Assembly: GCA_003194525.1 (NCBI GenBank)
Contig: NBIV01000107.1
Coordinates: forward strand, 1 to 64,000
Reading direction: 5' to 3'
Source of the DNA: Gracilariopsis chorda
Taxonomy: Eukaryota > Rhodophyta > Florideophyceae > Gracilariales > Gracilariaceae
DNA: 64,000 nucleotides
Shown here one piece after another: positions 53,798 through 64,000 of the stretch. Below the pieces are notes generated by a model. It searched no databases. It was not told where the DNA came from and saw only the letters and a program-made list of their open reading frames with translations. Numbering within the stretch: the first letter of the stretch is position 1; each line of letters opens with the position of its first letter. The position numbers were made by a program, and so were the translations under genes.

Positions 53798-54873
53798 TCA
53801 TCTCATTCCACAGCACACTCCAATGGTCTCTTTCCCAAGCAAAACACATCCGCAGTACTTGCAGCTATGAATTCTCAATGTCCAGTCCGGGTACGGGCAG
53901 GAGGAGAGCGTGTATGCGTGCTCGCCGCATCTTCTGCATCGCCTTTGACCTGCAGTGCAAAGCGTCTCAAACTCTGGAGCGCTTGCCCGGATCGCTGGAT
54001 CATTCCAAGGTTCATCTGCCACGGTATCCCACGCATAGGACACGCGATACAGTCCTCGATCCGGACGTCCAGCACACTGCATGATCGTCGTATGAAGCTG
54101 CTGTTCTGGATGCTGCGGCTGCTGCTGCTGCTGTGGCGGGTGTACGGGAGCAGGAGTGATCTCATCCTCTTCAACGTCCATGGGAACTGGCATATGCTCT
54201 TCTCGTTGTTCGGCTTGTGGCAGAGCAGGTTGCTGTGGGGGCTGTGAGGGTGCGGGAGTGATGTCACACTCTTCCAATTCCATCGGGACGGGCATCTGTT
54301 TTTCCTCTTATTCAGCTTGTGGCAGACCAGGCTGCTGTGGCGGCGGTTGCTGTGAAGGAACAAGAGTGCTCTCATCCTCTTCCACTTCCATCGGAACGGG
54401 CTTCTGTTCTGCAGGCATTGATGGGAGAGAGGGAGGCATCGGAGGTGGAGGAATGTGACTCGGAAGGTTTCTCACAAACTCCAGAAATGCAGGTATTGGG
54501 CACGAAGTTGGTAGACCTGTGGCAACGGACCCTCTAGGTCCAGTTGCGCTGGTGCTATCTGCCGCTGCACCTGACGTTGGTGCAGGAGTAATTTCGCCTT
54601 CTTCCCTGGCTAGAACAATGTCTTCTTGAATTTGCACTCCGCTCTCACTTACCCTCACCACATCTGAAGCCGGGGGTAGTGGTAATCGCCGACGTAATCC
54701 AGATCTTGGCCGTGATCCACGGCTATCCCCGCGAAAGCGGCCAGAATTTTGCCTTACGCCGCCTGAGTTCTCTCTCGCACCTCCAGAATTGTCTCTGGCA
54801 CTTGCCGAGATCGCCCTGGTACCTTCAGAGTATGTTTGGGCTCCACCAGGGTTCGTTGGTGGACCTCCTCACG
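53798..54873 (-). pseudogene. Helitron N-terminal region: RG-rich, PVPM repeats, Cys-rich end
   Basis: One frame from about 54873 to 53798 with a single stop at 54308. It starts with Gly/Ser/Arg-rich text (GGARENSGGVRQNSGRFRG), then about three repeats of 31-35 residues built on PVPMEVEEDE..PAPSQPPQQP. It ends with RRCRRCGEHAYTL and CKYCGCVLLGKETIGVCCG. The CxxC...E...CC pattern is the usual opening of Helitron Rep proteins, so this is probably the start of the same polyprotein as the Rep-helicase, shifted by a frame change near 53720-53790. The gap to 54900 contains TATATAAATAAAAG, a possible promoter. Confidence 0.65.
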
Positions 54874-55532
54874 TCATAGTAGTTTATATAAATAAAAGAA
54901 ATCAATTCTAGTTTTTTAAACCACTAAAAATTTTGCCAGAGTTCCAGAATAATTTCCATTACAACACAAAGTTGGAATGGAAAAAAATGGTTGCAGTTTG
55001 TTCCTTTACGCCCACTGGCCTTAGTTACATGAGCAATTACCAAACTGCTGCAAGTCTTATATTTCCCAGATGCAGTCATGCGCAGCATAGGGACTCTCGA
55101 CACACTCCTGTTGGATTATGACGGGCGGAGTGTGCCCAACCAGTTCTCAAGCAGTTTGATGTGTAACCCGCGTCCGGTTCAAAGGATTGGTGTCCCTTTA
55201 CTCACACAGCAAATTTTGCTTTCCGGCTCCAAGATGTACGCCACGACAGCCGCCCCGGACCGTGCACAGCAAGCTGGTATTAGGTCCGGAAAACCTTCAG
55301 ACCTCATGGATCACTTTCAAACGACCAGGATACCACAGAGAAGCACCTGACCTTTCTCAGATCCGTCGTACACAGTAGGTTACTCTTGTGGTGACCTACA
55401 CACGAGCTCGGCCTTGCTTACGTACCAAGCCAGCAACAGTGCCCAAAGTAGCAAAAGATTACGACATTGCGCTATTGGCCAAGCCTGAAATGGGATGTAA
55501 AAGGGTGGTTAGGGTCAGCAGGGGAGATGATT

Positions 55533-55594
55533 TTTGCACTGCGCCAGTGCAGTATATATGCTCTGTGCATTTTCCAGCACTTGTGCAGTGCAAA
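55533..55594. repeat. Inverted repeat TTTTTGCACTG / CAGTGCAAAAA
   Basis: Perfect 11-bp arms with a loop of about 40 bases, lying just upstream (in element terms) of the right-end Helitron repeat. It could be part of the element's terminal structure or a small independent element. Confidence 0.7.
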
Positions 55595-55619
55595 AAGCTA
55601 GCCACGTGTCACGCAATCG

Positions 55620-55883
55620 AGCTACTGCTGTGTGAGTGGCATTGCAGTCATGTTTGGAGTGCCAGCCACCCAATAGCGGGTAGGTAATGAAAATGCTGCA
55701 GCATCCAATGCACTGTACGCTTTGCTGCTGCTGCTGCTGATTTTTTGGACTGGCAGGGAGGCTTTGCGCCAAATGGGCATTTTGTATGGGGGTACGGGGG
55801 CGTGCAAAGCGATTTTGCGGCGCAACGCCTCCCATCGGTCAACAACAACCCTTTTGTACGGAATTAAATGATTAAGAGGGGAT
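55620..55883. repeat. Right-end copy of the Helitron terminal repeat
   Basis: Resembles the 3' two-thirds of the 469-bp unit at 48.3-49.3 kb in the same orientation: GCATTGCAGTCAT, GAGTGCCAGCCA, a CTG run (55724-55739), GGGAGGCTTTGCGCCAA (55756-55772), GCGCAACGCCTCCC (55820-55833) and AAATGATTAAGAGGGG at the end. The neighbouring LTR text starts immediately after, so this marks the right boundary of the Helitron insertion or capture. Confidence 0.8.
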
Positions 55884-56498
55884 AGATTTACTTATTTCGG
55901 TAGGGAAGTTACACTATTTAAGGCGTCGGCCTCGCGGCTTCAGCCCCAGTAAATCTTCCCCAACGAAGGTTTCTCACCCAAGGATCTTGGCTCTGAGCTC
56001 TCACGCCCTCGGTGGTACTCGACTTCACCACAGAGAGATACCCTGCTGCCTACGGATTGCTGAACCTCCTTTGCTCGCCCAAGTAACCTATTCTCAGGAT
56101 ATGTCCCATTGTTTGTGGTTCCGACCGTGTATACGGCTCATTATACCGCATTGTCGATCTCTACCAGAGCCACTCGCGTGAATCGTTGCCGTTCCCTTAC
56201 TTTCCCTCTATTTTCCTCATTCTTTCCGTTTTCCTCCTTTTATGGGTAGCTCCTGCTATCCACGTCTCACATTGATACTTCTCGTGTGTGCCATTGTGTG
56301 GATTCATTCATTCCGGAGCAACATACTGTGGTTATCTACTTCTAATCACCTTCCTACGCTTGTCGTGAAAGGTGACCTCAGCTTACAACCGAATTTCTCA
56401 TGTCATCCCTGTAAGGGCTCTACTACTGGGCTCGCCTCCTGAAAGAAGGATTCCAGACATCTTTTGCGTGCTTTAACATCGTTGGGCATTTCACTACA
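55884..56498 (+). mobile_element. Truncated gypsy-family LTR
   Basis: Shares the internal landmarks of the other LTRs: GTAAATCTTCCCCAACGAAGG, GGATCTTGGCTCT, a 3' pyrimidine-rich third with CTACTACTGGGCTCGCCTCCTGAAAG-type text, and an end GGGCATTTCACTACA. The 5' roughly 200 bases are missing, cut where the Helitron end repeat begins. It is clearly more diverged than the solo LTRs. Confidence 0.8.
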
Positions 56499-58535
56499 TC
56501 AAGATGTTCTTTGATATCGTAACGTCTCTCTTTCCACTCATGTCTGTGCACGTCTTCAAAACCTTCTGCATTGCAACGGGTATCTTATCGGGCAAGACTT
56601 AAATGATGAACAAAACAGCTTCTGTCGAGTCTGAGAACCTCACTCTTTTCCTTGGATTTCTCTTTACATTAACTCCCCCATGACGCACCCTTGTAACTGG
56701 CTTTGGATCAAGATTGACCCTGCAAGCACTAGAGTTTCTTCGTAGATACGCCCGCCGTCCTTTGTAGTACTACTTACAATTTTCCGGCACATACCCACCA
56801 ACTGTGACCTGACAGCATTGCACGAAGCCAAACTTCACACTGGGAATGAGAATATTGCGACCACGTGCTTGACCATATCTCTATCTGCACTGCTAAGTTA
56901 TATTTTAGTTATATCCAGATTCAAACCCAGTTTTCGGTATGCAAGCTTTAATTCGTGCTTTGAAACACAGCCTTGAGAGCATATATGGTCCACAATTGCA
57001 TGGCACCTTTTGAACTGAGTATCGTAAGTCATCCAACATGTATTTCGAAGTCTCAAAAGTGCATGGTACACATTAATTGCACAGAACTGATCAACAACTG
57101 CGGCGAGCAATTTTTTGGCGTAAGAAAGGTACTCGAAACCTACGCTGCCCCCAAATGTCGTAGTGCGTCTCTCTTCCCCGTCCACTTTAAACACTCTCAC
57201 CACAATTACGGGTACCTAGTGACAGTCATTTGGATCGATACGAACGAGTATTCTACGTACATTGCAATCAGATGCATACATCCTTTCAGTTTGACATCTC
57301 AATGAGACTTTCAACAAGATCCTTGCTCAGACGAGTCAATAGTTCATACTTATACGTAGATGTAATCCTGGCAACTCGCACGCCCAACCAAATATGGCGT
57401 AAAATATCCCTAACACGAGCCTATACGTGGATCACCAAGACCTGAAATGCATATTACAGAAAAACGTCCGCGCCTTCTGTATGTGGTAAAGGATCTCACT
57501 ATATCGCCAGGGCGCTCATTTTGGCAAAAAATTGTGTTGGTGTAAATTCAATGCTCTTTTCTGTTTGTTTTAATTGGGCAAATCAGCGAGAATGACACTT
57601 GCGTGATTCTGTAAATCACAGAAAAGGTTCTCAATCTGGAAACAATCCCCGGCGCTTTCAATGAGACGTTGTGCTCGCGACGGTTATCGTACTCCAAATC
57701 TTCCCTAGCGGGTGCACATAAGTAAAAATAGTCCATACACTCCACTTGAGTCAAGTGTACAACTCTTTAAATAGTCAACCTAGCAAAACACGTAAACGGA
57801 GCTTGTACTGCTTTAATACAAACATCAAGTATTTTTCAGCAATGCCTAAGGCAATGAAAGACGTTACGTGGATAAGAAAAGTGCACAACATCTCACATGA
57901 CAGAGAGCATATTTGACTGCCGGATGAGATGTGCTCATAAAAAGACCAAGAGAAGGCAAACAACATTTTTTGCAAATAGTTGTTGCACTAAAACGTCAAC
58001 ATTGACGCCTAATGAATATATATTTGTCCGCAGACATAAAAGTGTTTAACCGCCAGTCGGGATCCAAATCGTGGCTGGAAACTTTAATTTTGTATAGTTT
58101 TTTCGAAGATGAATTGCCGCCAGTCAGAGTCTTATTGGAGGCCGCGCGTCTGTTTTATAATTTTTTGTGGGATATATAACCACCAATCTAGATCCAAATA
58201 GCGACCGGGCGTATTCTGACCAGCAAATTTGTTTGTTTGTATATATGTGTTTTCTTGTTCTATTAATGTAGTACAAGAGGCGTCGTACCCCATAAATGTG
58301 AGGTAAACGCGCTACGATTGGTCAGCCAGCAAATCGGGAAAAAATGAAGTTTTGGACGAAAGTCGAAACGTTCCAACTGACGAAACTGGCTCTTGACTGG
58401 CGGAGATGGGTACATATGCGACACAAAGTAGATTCACCAAACCATCTGATATGGGCACCAAAAGATCGGTGTTTCAACTTAGCTGCTGTTTCACTTTGCC
58501 CTACCCTGGCAGGTACAGGCGATCACTGTGACTAG
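56499..58535. other. Mostly no gene; one decayed minus-strand ORF
   Basis: The minus frame 57203-56898 (YLSYAKKLLAAVVDQF, HELKLAYRKLGLNLDI) continues upstream in readable text (RVRDILRHIWLGVRVARI, YELLTRLSKDLVES) to about 57440 with several stops, so a decayed gene of unknown family may lie at 56898-57440. The rest shows no coding signal. Confidence 0.35.
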
Positions 58536-58682
58536 TGTGGGCCACACTATTTTTCAGTGCTCTCTTTTTGAACACCTCACATATAATAGTGTCGCCCACT
58601 CTATATTGCAATCCACACTAATTGTGGTACGGTAAAATTGGTGTGGGCCACACCAATATCTGGTACCTTTAATGGTGTGGGC
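58536..58682. repeat. Palindromic GTGTGGGCCACAC pair
   Basis: AGTGTGGGCCACACT (about 58534-58548) and GGTGTGGGCCACACC (about 58650-58664) are near-perfect palindromes 115 bases apart, with further GTGTGGGC at 58674. They may be ends of a small non-autonomous transposon or of the pogo-like element beside them. Confidence 0.6.
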
Positions 58683-58685
58683 TCT

Positions 58686-59456
58686 TTATCGAACTCGGGG
58701 AAAGTGCCCTATGACCTGAACTTCAAAGATAGCTCCATACTTGCGTATGAGACCCTGCAGTTCAGGAAGCAACTGCCTCTTTTCCCACTGCCCATTCCAA
58801 TTCGAAACCATTTCGCATCTGATCATAGCTTTCCTATGGTAGCTCACTCCGTCTGTATCGCGCTGTGCGCATACTGCGCGAACAGACGTCGTCGCAAGTT
58901 TGAGAAAAAACCGCTTGGCTGGATTGCTTCGTTTTCCAGACGTTCTCATGCCATACCACAACATTCCCTTACCAAGATCATTCATCCTATAATCATCCCG
59001 TTCATTACGCCAATGCATCTTTAACTTTTGGATAAGAAAACTATTCGTCGGCTGAAGAGAGTGGGTAGCGTTGCATGGAAAGAACCGAATCTCTGTATTA
59101 GTCTCTCGCAGTGCGGCTCTCACTTCTTCTGTAGGATCATGCGTGGTGGCATTATCAACATAGAGAACACATTTGCGCCCATCAGGAAGACGTTATAACA
59201 CTTGTTTTTCTTTAAGCCACTGAGAACATACCTGCTAGTCCATCCATGCCTTTAGCTTCGTACGGTAAGCCACACCTGGGAAATCGTGTAGGAGGCCTCA
59301 GATGGGACAGTTCTTGTCCGCATTGTTGAATATAAGCATGGGGGTTTCGATTCGAGCATGTGAGCCGCCAGATATCAATACCGCCATCAGAATGCCGTCA
59401 TCATCAGATACAAAGTCTGGGTATCGAACATTGGTGTCACCACCTAAAGCCAATGC
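58686..59456 (-). pseudogene. Pogo/Tigger-like DDE transposase, cut by a gypsy element
   Basis: Read from 59456 down: RYPDFVSDDDGILMAVLISG, HARIETPMLIFNNADKNCPI, a stop, VAYRTKLKAWMD, a stop, CSQWLKEKQVL, then RKCVLYVDNATTH (the second catalytic Asp with its DN..H motif) and the C-terminal EIRFFPCNATHSLQPTNSFLIQ (59123-58686). This is the C-terminal two-thirds of a DDE_1-type transposase as in pogo and Tigger elements. The coding sequence ends abruptly at 59457 where the gypsy LTR starts, so the N-terminal part probably lies beyond that element, outside the window. Confidence 0.75.
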
Positions 59457-60251
59457 TGAAGTGCAATCCCTTCAGGGAGAGATTCTTGGTACTTGGTTGA
59501 TTTCCTGAATGTTTCGGAAATGTGGTCATTGCACGAACTACGACTACTAATAGTGGGTTGGACACGTGGGACACGGAAGAGTCAATTGGTGGTTGGCCAC
59601 AGTAGTGGGCATGAACCACCAAAGTGGAGTAGTTTAGTTAATTGTATTTATTATTTTTACACCCATTTCTGGGATTTCTAGTACTTACCGCGCCGCCGAG
59701 TGGCCATCGCACCAGTAAACCTTCCCCAAGAAGGGCCTCAACCTGGGGAATTGGCTCTAGACCTCACCCCCACCATGTGTTCTCTACTCCTCCTTGGCGG
59801 GAAGCACCGTAGCATACGGAAAGCCTAACCCCCTTACCTATCTAAAGGATCCAAGTGTTCTGATTGTTATTTCAACTGCCTTGTAGTTCGCCTTGTATAA
59901 GGTTTATTTACCGGCATTGCCGTTAGTCTTCGTCACGAAACTCGTGACTCAGCTCCCTCTTATTTTTCTCTTTACAGTGTGACTTTCTCGCTACCTAAGG
60001 CTCGTGTTCGCGCGTGCCACTAAAGTGGAAACATCAACACTCTAGAGGACGACCACCCCCATACACTGCCCATGCGGATACCCGATTCTTGCCTCAACCT
60101 CCATGCGCAAGTGGCAACGGGTGGCTTCGGACTTACAACCGGACATAGTTGTGCCACTCCTGGGAGGGCTCTACCCACCCAGGATCATATCTAACGAGGA
60201 AAGATCCGGAACATCTTTCTGTGCACTCCCGCTTCCGGGCATTGCACTATA
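59457..60251 (+). mobile_element. Gypsy 5' LTR
   Basis: Starts TGAAGTGCAATCCC and ends CATTGCACTATA (family ends TTGCAC.ACA, so the last CA is mutated to TA). 795 bp. The internal gag-pol region follows directly to the right, so this is a 5' LTR; its partner lies outside the window. The target 5-mer should be AATGC (59452-59456). Three bases after the LTR, TGGTCTCCTGACTTAG (60255-60270) is positioned as a primer-binding site. Confidence 0.88.
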
Positions 60252-60366
60252 AAGTGGTCTCCTGACTTAGAATCGGTTTTGTGTTTGGGTCTCTCTTAAG
60301 AGGGTTTGTTTCTTTTGTTCGTCTTCGGGAAGTTCCGTTTTTTTCCCTTCGTAACTGTTGGCACTC

Positions 60367-62511
60367 ATGTCGAGAAAGACCTCCTCTGCGGATCCTCCGA
60401 CTACGCACAGCCGTTCCCACAATGTTGGAGATAACCCCGAAGTTCGGTTCGTTTCTCGGATCCCGACTCGGGCTAAATCCAGCCATATTCGGGGTGCATC
60501 GCCTAGGAATTCAAACCCACCTGGGGATCCCCGGCACTCCACGTCGATCCCGTTATCGAATGCCGTGGATGGTGTTTCTCCGGCTCAGGCCGTGACCACT
60601 GCCGCACCTGAACCCCGTCTGAGGGGAGATAAAACCCCCTAGGGGAATTCCCTGGAAGCTCAGTTCCACGCCTAGTGGACCGCCCATGACACCCTTGTGG
60701 GGGAATTACAAACCCGCCATAAGGTGGTGATGGACACCCCTACAAAGGTGTTCGCAGAGGATCTCCGTATCTTACGGTCCGATGTCAACTCTATGTTAGA
60801 GAGTTTGCGGCAATCCGCCACCTTCATAGAAGGAGTTGACTCTCGATTCGATCCAGTTTGTGCCCGTCCCGAGACGTTAGAGCAGTTTATCATCATGGAT
60901 AAACCGTCCCCAGATGATCCGGCACCCGCTGCGTCACACAACGACCAGCATGCTGGAAGAAAGAAGCGCTGCTATAAATGGAAACACAAACGAGATCACT
61001 CGGATTCTGACTATACGACATAATCGGATTCATCCCAAAACGTGTCAGATGTTTCTAGTTCCTCAGGCTCCGATTCGGATGACGAGAAAAGAGGCAGTTC
61101 TTCCCACTCTAATCGTTCATCCGCCACCCAAGGTAGGATTCGTACCTGCAGCAAGACACCCTGGCCTGAGGGACTTAAAACCGCCTAACGCGTTGTATCG
61201 GAAACTATTGTCATACAGGTGCTACTGGCTTGAAGATTCCTCTTTAGGACGTACACTCCGTGGCACGTGGAAGATGAAAGAATGCATAAAACCTATGCAA
61301 CTCTAACTGCCTAACGAATATTTTACTGGACAAGACCCAGTTATGGTGTTGGACTTTCTTTCCCGCTTTGTAGTGGAAACCAATATCCTCGGAATGAATG
61401 AGGGGCAAGCCTATTTTGCATTACCGTATTTCCTACGGGGAGTGGCAGAGGACCAGTACACCTCAGTCAGAGGATCATCTCGTGCCTCAGAAGGAGGAGT
61501 AACCTGCTGGTCGGAGGCGGTGCAACATTTATTGCGCTCCTATGCCACCAATACCGCCATTCAGGGGGCAATCCTCGCTTTGCGAGATACTATTCAGCGC
61601 TCAGGAGAGATTGAAACCGATTACTCGGTGCGTTTTAACAAGGCCTTCCACCGTTTTGGGAATGTATACCCCGCAGGGGAACGTTGTATCATGTTCATCG
61701 ATAGCCTTGACCCAGCAATCTGGAGTCTTGTCACTCGTTACGGCGAGGACAAGCGGAGGGTCACCTACCTCAAGCTTGTTCAACACGCTCGAGCGGAAGG
61801 GGAAGCACTTCGTGCAAGAACTCCTAATCCTCGGTCTAGGCCCACCAAGGCGTTGGTGCTGGAGAGTGACTCCTCATCGCCCTCGCTTTTTGCGGATAGA
61901 ACCCCCAACATGGATACGACACCGTGCATTTTGCACAGGCAGATGGTGTGTCTATACTAACCACGAACCTACCGTCAACGACGGAGGACACGTTCGAAAC
62001 GGCGCAAGACAACCCCGTATTGTACGTGGAGAACAATCCCGTTCAGCCGCCACGAGTGCCGTTTATGAACGGCCAATCCCATTATCAACGGCCTGGATGG
62101 AATGGCAACCGCCCGGCGGTACGCTTCTCCGATGCTCGGGGCATTAACCGGCGCGTCACCATGTTGGCTCTAATTTGCCCCCTTTGCTACACCCATAGCC
62201 ATACATCCCCTCAGTGTCTTTGCTCACTGAAGGATATGGCCAAGGTGGTGGCAAATTACGAGGCCCTCACTTCAGAGGAGAAAGGTTCCGTTCCGACGGC
62301 TTCCTACGTCCGTGCTAAAATGGACTTCTCGCATGCCTTGCCACATATTCGGCATGCGCGGCTAGCTTCAATTAACCCGAATCTGGAAGTCGCGCAAACG
62401 TCCGACGCAACCACCGCTTATGCGGATAAAAACCCCGGCCGCCGGAACGAAGCTCTCGTGTTCGAGGATACTGGACTACCGCCTACGGCGGGAACCTCCC
62501 AGGGAAACTAA
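60367..62511 (+). pseudogene. Gypsy gag, several frame breaks
   Basis: It starts with ATG at 60367 (MSRKTSSADPP). That frame carries Arg/Pro/Ser-rich text to 60642 and resumes after stops at 60697-61023. From about 61100 the frame shifts; 61304-61960 holds the capsid-like core (EYFTGQDPVMVLDFLSRFVV, YFLRGVAEDQYTSV, VQHLLRSYATNTAIQ). 61924-62511, in the first frame again, contains CPLCYTHSHTSPQCLC, a zinc-knuckle-like cluster. Overlapping frames and at least three stops mean this copy cannot make intact gag without frameshifting, although each block is long and clean, which suggests recent decay. Confidence 0.8.
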
Positions 62512-62528
62512 TTGAGGGAGTCTCCTCT

Positions 62529-63749
62529 TTGGGAGAGGCATCCTCAGAGATGAGGCTGTTGACGCCCGAGGCGTCACCACCTCGCTCCCCGGTGAAAATC
62601 CTTTCAAGGAAGGACACCGCAGACGCGGACTCTGCACACCTTGCTGTGCTGCTTCGCTCATGGATACGGAGTAAAAACCCCTGGATCCTAGATAGACTCT
62701 TGGTCATGGCCAAGCTCAACTACACGGTTTACGCCGACCTTGGCCTCGACACCCATTGTACGGTGACATTTCTACCTGGCCTGGACACAGGTGCAGGCCC
62801 CAACTTCATCGTGGAATCATTGCTACCCGCGCAGGTGCGGTCTCGTATCCGTTCCAAAACGGTTCCCGACGTCGCAGATTCGAACAACAATCCGTTAAAA
62901 ATGGTGGGTACCGTCGACTTAGTCGTGTGGTTGGGCACCTTCGTGGTGAAGCTCGACTTTCTTGGTTGTCGGTCATTGGCTGCTCCAGTCATACTGGGAT
63001 GTGATTACTGCGACAGATTTGTCGACGCAATCAGGCCCCGCCTTAGGTGTGTGGAACTCGACCACGGATCGTCAGTCCCGATTGTCCGTCGCCCGCTGAA
63101 GCGTGCTTCGCAGAAGCATATCCCACTACCTGCTGCGCAGGAACCACCGCCTGCGTCTCGCGAGTCCATCAAACGTCGAGTAGCAGCCTCGGGTTCTATA
63201 CCGGCTGAGTCCCAAGTCTGGGTGCAAGTCAATTGCCGTCAACACGGTCTTCAGATTATTCAAAATCCGTCCTCGTTGTACGAGAAATACCAGCTCGCAC
63301 TGGCCAACGGAATTGTTCACGTTACCCCGGATGCCCCATTCCGAATACTAGTTGCCAATCTTGGCCAACGCCCTAAGTATCATGTAAAGAACCAAGTAAT
63401 TGCAAGCGTCACTCCACACCCCCTTGGGATGCTCCCGACGAAGATGACGACCGCCAATGTTCTCGGAATTGCCGCCTCTTCTGAGGAAGCCACCCCCACC
63501 ACTGACGAACTCTCGTCAAAGAAGAGAGAGGAAACCGTTGTTTTAGCGTCGAACACCCCGAGTAACTCGGAACCGACGGCCACACCTGTATCACAGGACA
63601 ATGTTACAGCGTGTTCTGACCGAGTGGACCCCATAAAGGCACTCGAAGCTATAGACCTCCCGCCATGTGCCGGAGTCACACCGCGACAAACTCCGTGCAA
63701 TGCTACGGGAATTTACCAGGACGTGGGATGGCTCGCTCGGCGAGATTAA
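62529..63749 (+). CDS. Gypsy protease region ORF
   Basis: 406 residues, uninterrupted. [14 protein letters not shown] (about residues 78-91) is the retropepsin active site, with the flap and second strand in [11 protein letters not shown] and APVILGCDY, the ILG motif expected of this fold. The C-terminal 200 residues are polar and unrecognised. The ORF ends at 63749, beyond the point where the reverse transcriptase frame (one base ahead) has started reading, so the two overlap by at least 50 bases. Confidence 0.8.
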   Translation: MGEASSEMRLLTPEASPPRSPVKILSRKDTADADSAHLAVLLRSWIRSKNPWILDRLLVMAKLNYTVYADLGLDTHCTVTFLPGLDTGAGPNFIVESLLPAQVRSRIRSKTVPDVADSNNNPLKMVGTVDLVVWLGTFVVKLDFLGCRSLAAPVILGCDYCDRFVDAIRPRLRCVELDHGSSVPIVRRPLKRASQKHIPLPAAQEPPPASRESIKRRVAASGSIPAESQVWVQVNCRQHGLQIIQNPSSLYEKYQLALANGIVHVTPDAPFRILVANLGQRPKYHVKNQVIASVTPHPLGMLPTKMTTANVLGIAASSEEATPTTDELSSKKREETVVLASNTPSNSEPTATPVSQDNVTACSDRVDPIKALEAIDLPPCAGVTPRQTPCNATGIYQDVGWLARRD

Positions 63750-64000
63750 TGCTACGGAACACCGGATAGATTTGTTACCGGATGCACGTCCGATGGCACA
63801 ACCCACTTACAGGGCAGGACCGAATGCTCAGGAAGAGGAGCAGTCCCAAGTGGACAAAAAGCTCCGCGCAGGTGTGATAGAGCCCGCTCAATCACCCTGG
63901 GGATCCCCAGTTGTACTGGTTTTGAAGGCCAACGGAACCTGGAGGTTCTGTGTCGACTATCGCCTGCTCAATGCCGTAACTGTTAAGGACACATATCCCA
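63700..64000 (+). CDS. Gypsy reverse transcriptase, N-terminal part, runs off the window
   Basis: From the ATG at 63700 the frame reads [60 protein letters not shown] and is still open at the last base. These match the start of gypsy reverse transcriptase and closely parallel the fossil at 23.2-23.5 kb. It is in the +1 frame relative to the protease ORF. The catalytic YxDD box lies beyond the window. Confidence 0.9.
   Translation, partial: MLREFTRTWDGSLGEINATEHRIDLLPDARPMAQPTYRAGPNAQEEEQSQVDKKLRAGVIEPAQSPWGSPVVLVLKANGTWRFCVDYRLLNAVTVKDTYP

Overview
The window looks like nuclear DNA of a red alga, probably a florideophyte with a compact, intron-poor gene set. That placement is inferred from gene content: each recognisable host gene is one uninterrupted reading frame, the fructose-bisphosphatase starts with a plastid-type leader containing an early Phe, a trehalose-phosphate-synthase-like gene is present, and the rest is dense with decayed mobile elements. 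No ribosomal RNA, certain tRNA, CRISPR or bacterial operon structure was seen.

Host genes lie in two islands. Island 1 (about 4.6-18.3 kb) has a secreted-type single-pass membrane protein (+), an uncharacterised protein (-), a mitochondrial inner-membrane signal peptidase (-) divergent from a secreted AA15-like copper polysaccharide monooxygenase (+), an ABCG half-transporter (-), and a broken PCH2/TRIP13-like fragment (-). Island 2 (38.3-45.1 kb) has plastid fructose-1,6-bisphosphatase (-) divergent from an amino-acid transporter (+), then a trehalose-phosphate-synthase-like protein (-) whose phosphatase-like domain has lost both catalytic aspartates. Carbon flow could link the FBPase and the sugar-phosphate synthase, but nothing in the sequence shows co-regulation.

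The rest is a mobile-element graveyard. One gypsy family supplies a 3' LTR at 1.7-2.6 kb, two solo LTRs with 5-bp target duplications (19.3-20.2 and 35.8-36.7 kb), a truncated LTR at 55.9-56.5 kb, and a 5' LTR with gag, protease and the start of reverse transcriptase running off the right edge (59.5-64 kb). An older gypsy pol fossil occupies 23.2-26 kb. A copia element spans about 30.9-37.8 kb and is split by one solo LTR. DNA-transposon fossils are PIF/Harbinger (22.1-23.2 kb), piggyBac-like (28.5-30.5 kb), pogo/Tigger-like (58.7-59.5 kb) and a large Helitron (about 48.3-55.9 kb). The Helitron has direct repeats at both ends, and those on its left are tandemly duplicated.

No clearly new defence or metabolic system was found. 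The best leads are the sugar-phosphate synthase with a dead phosphatase motif, the two-domain AA15-like enzyme, the Helitron end structure, and an antisense reading frame next to the leftmost gypsy LTR. Element proteins were read by eye across frames, so breakpoints in the fossils are approximate.
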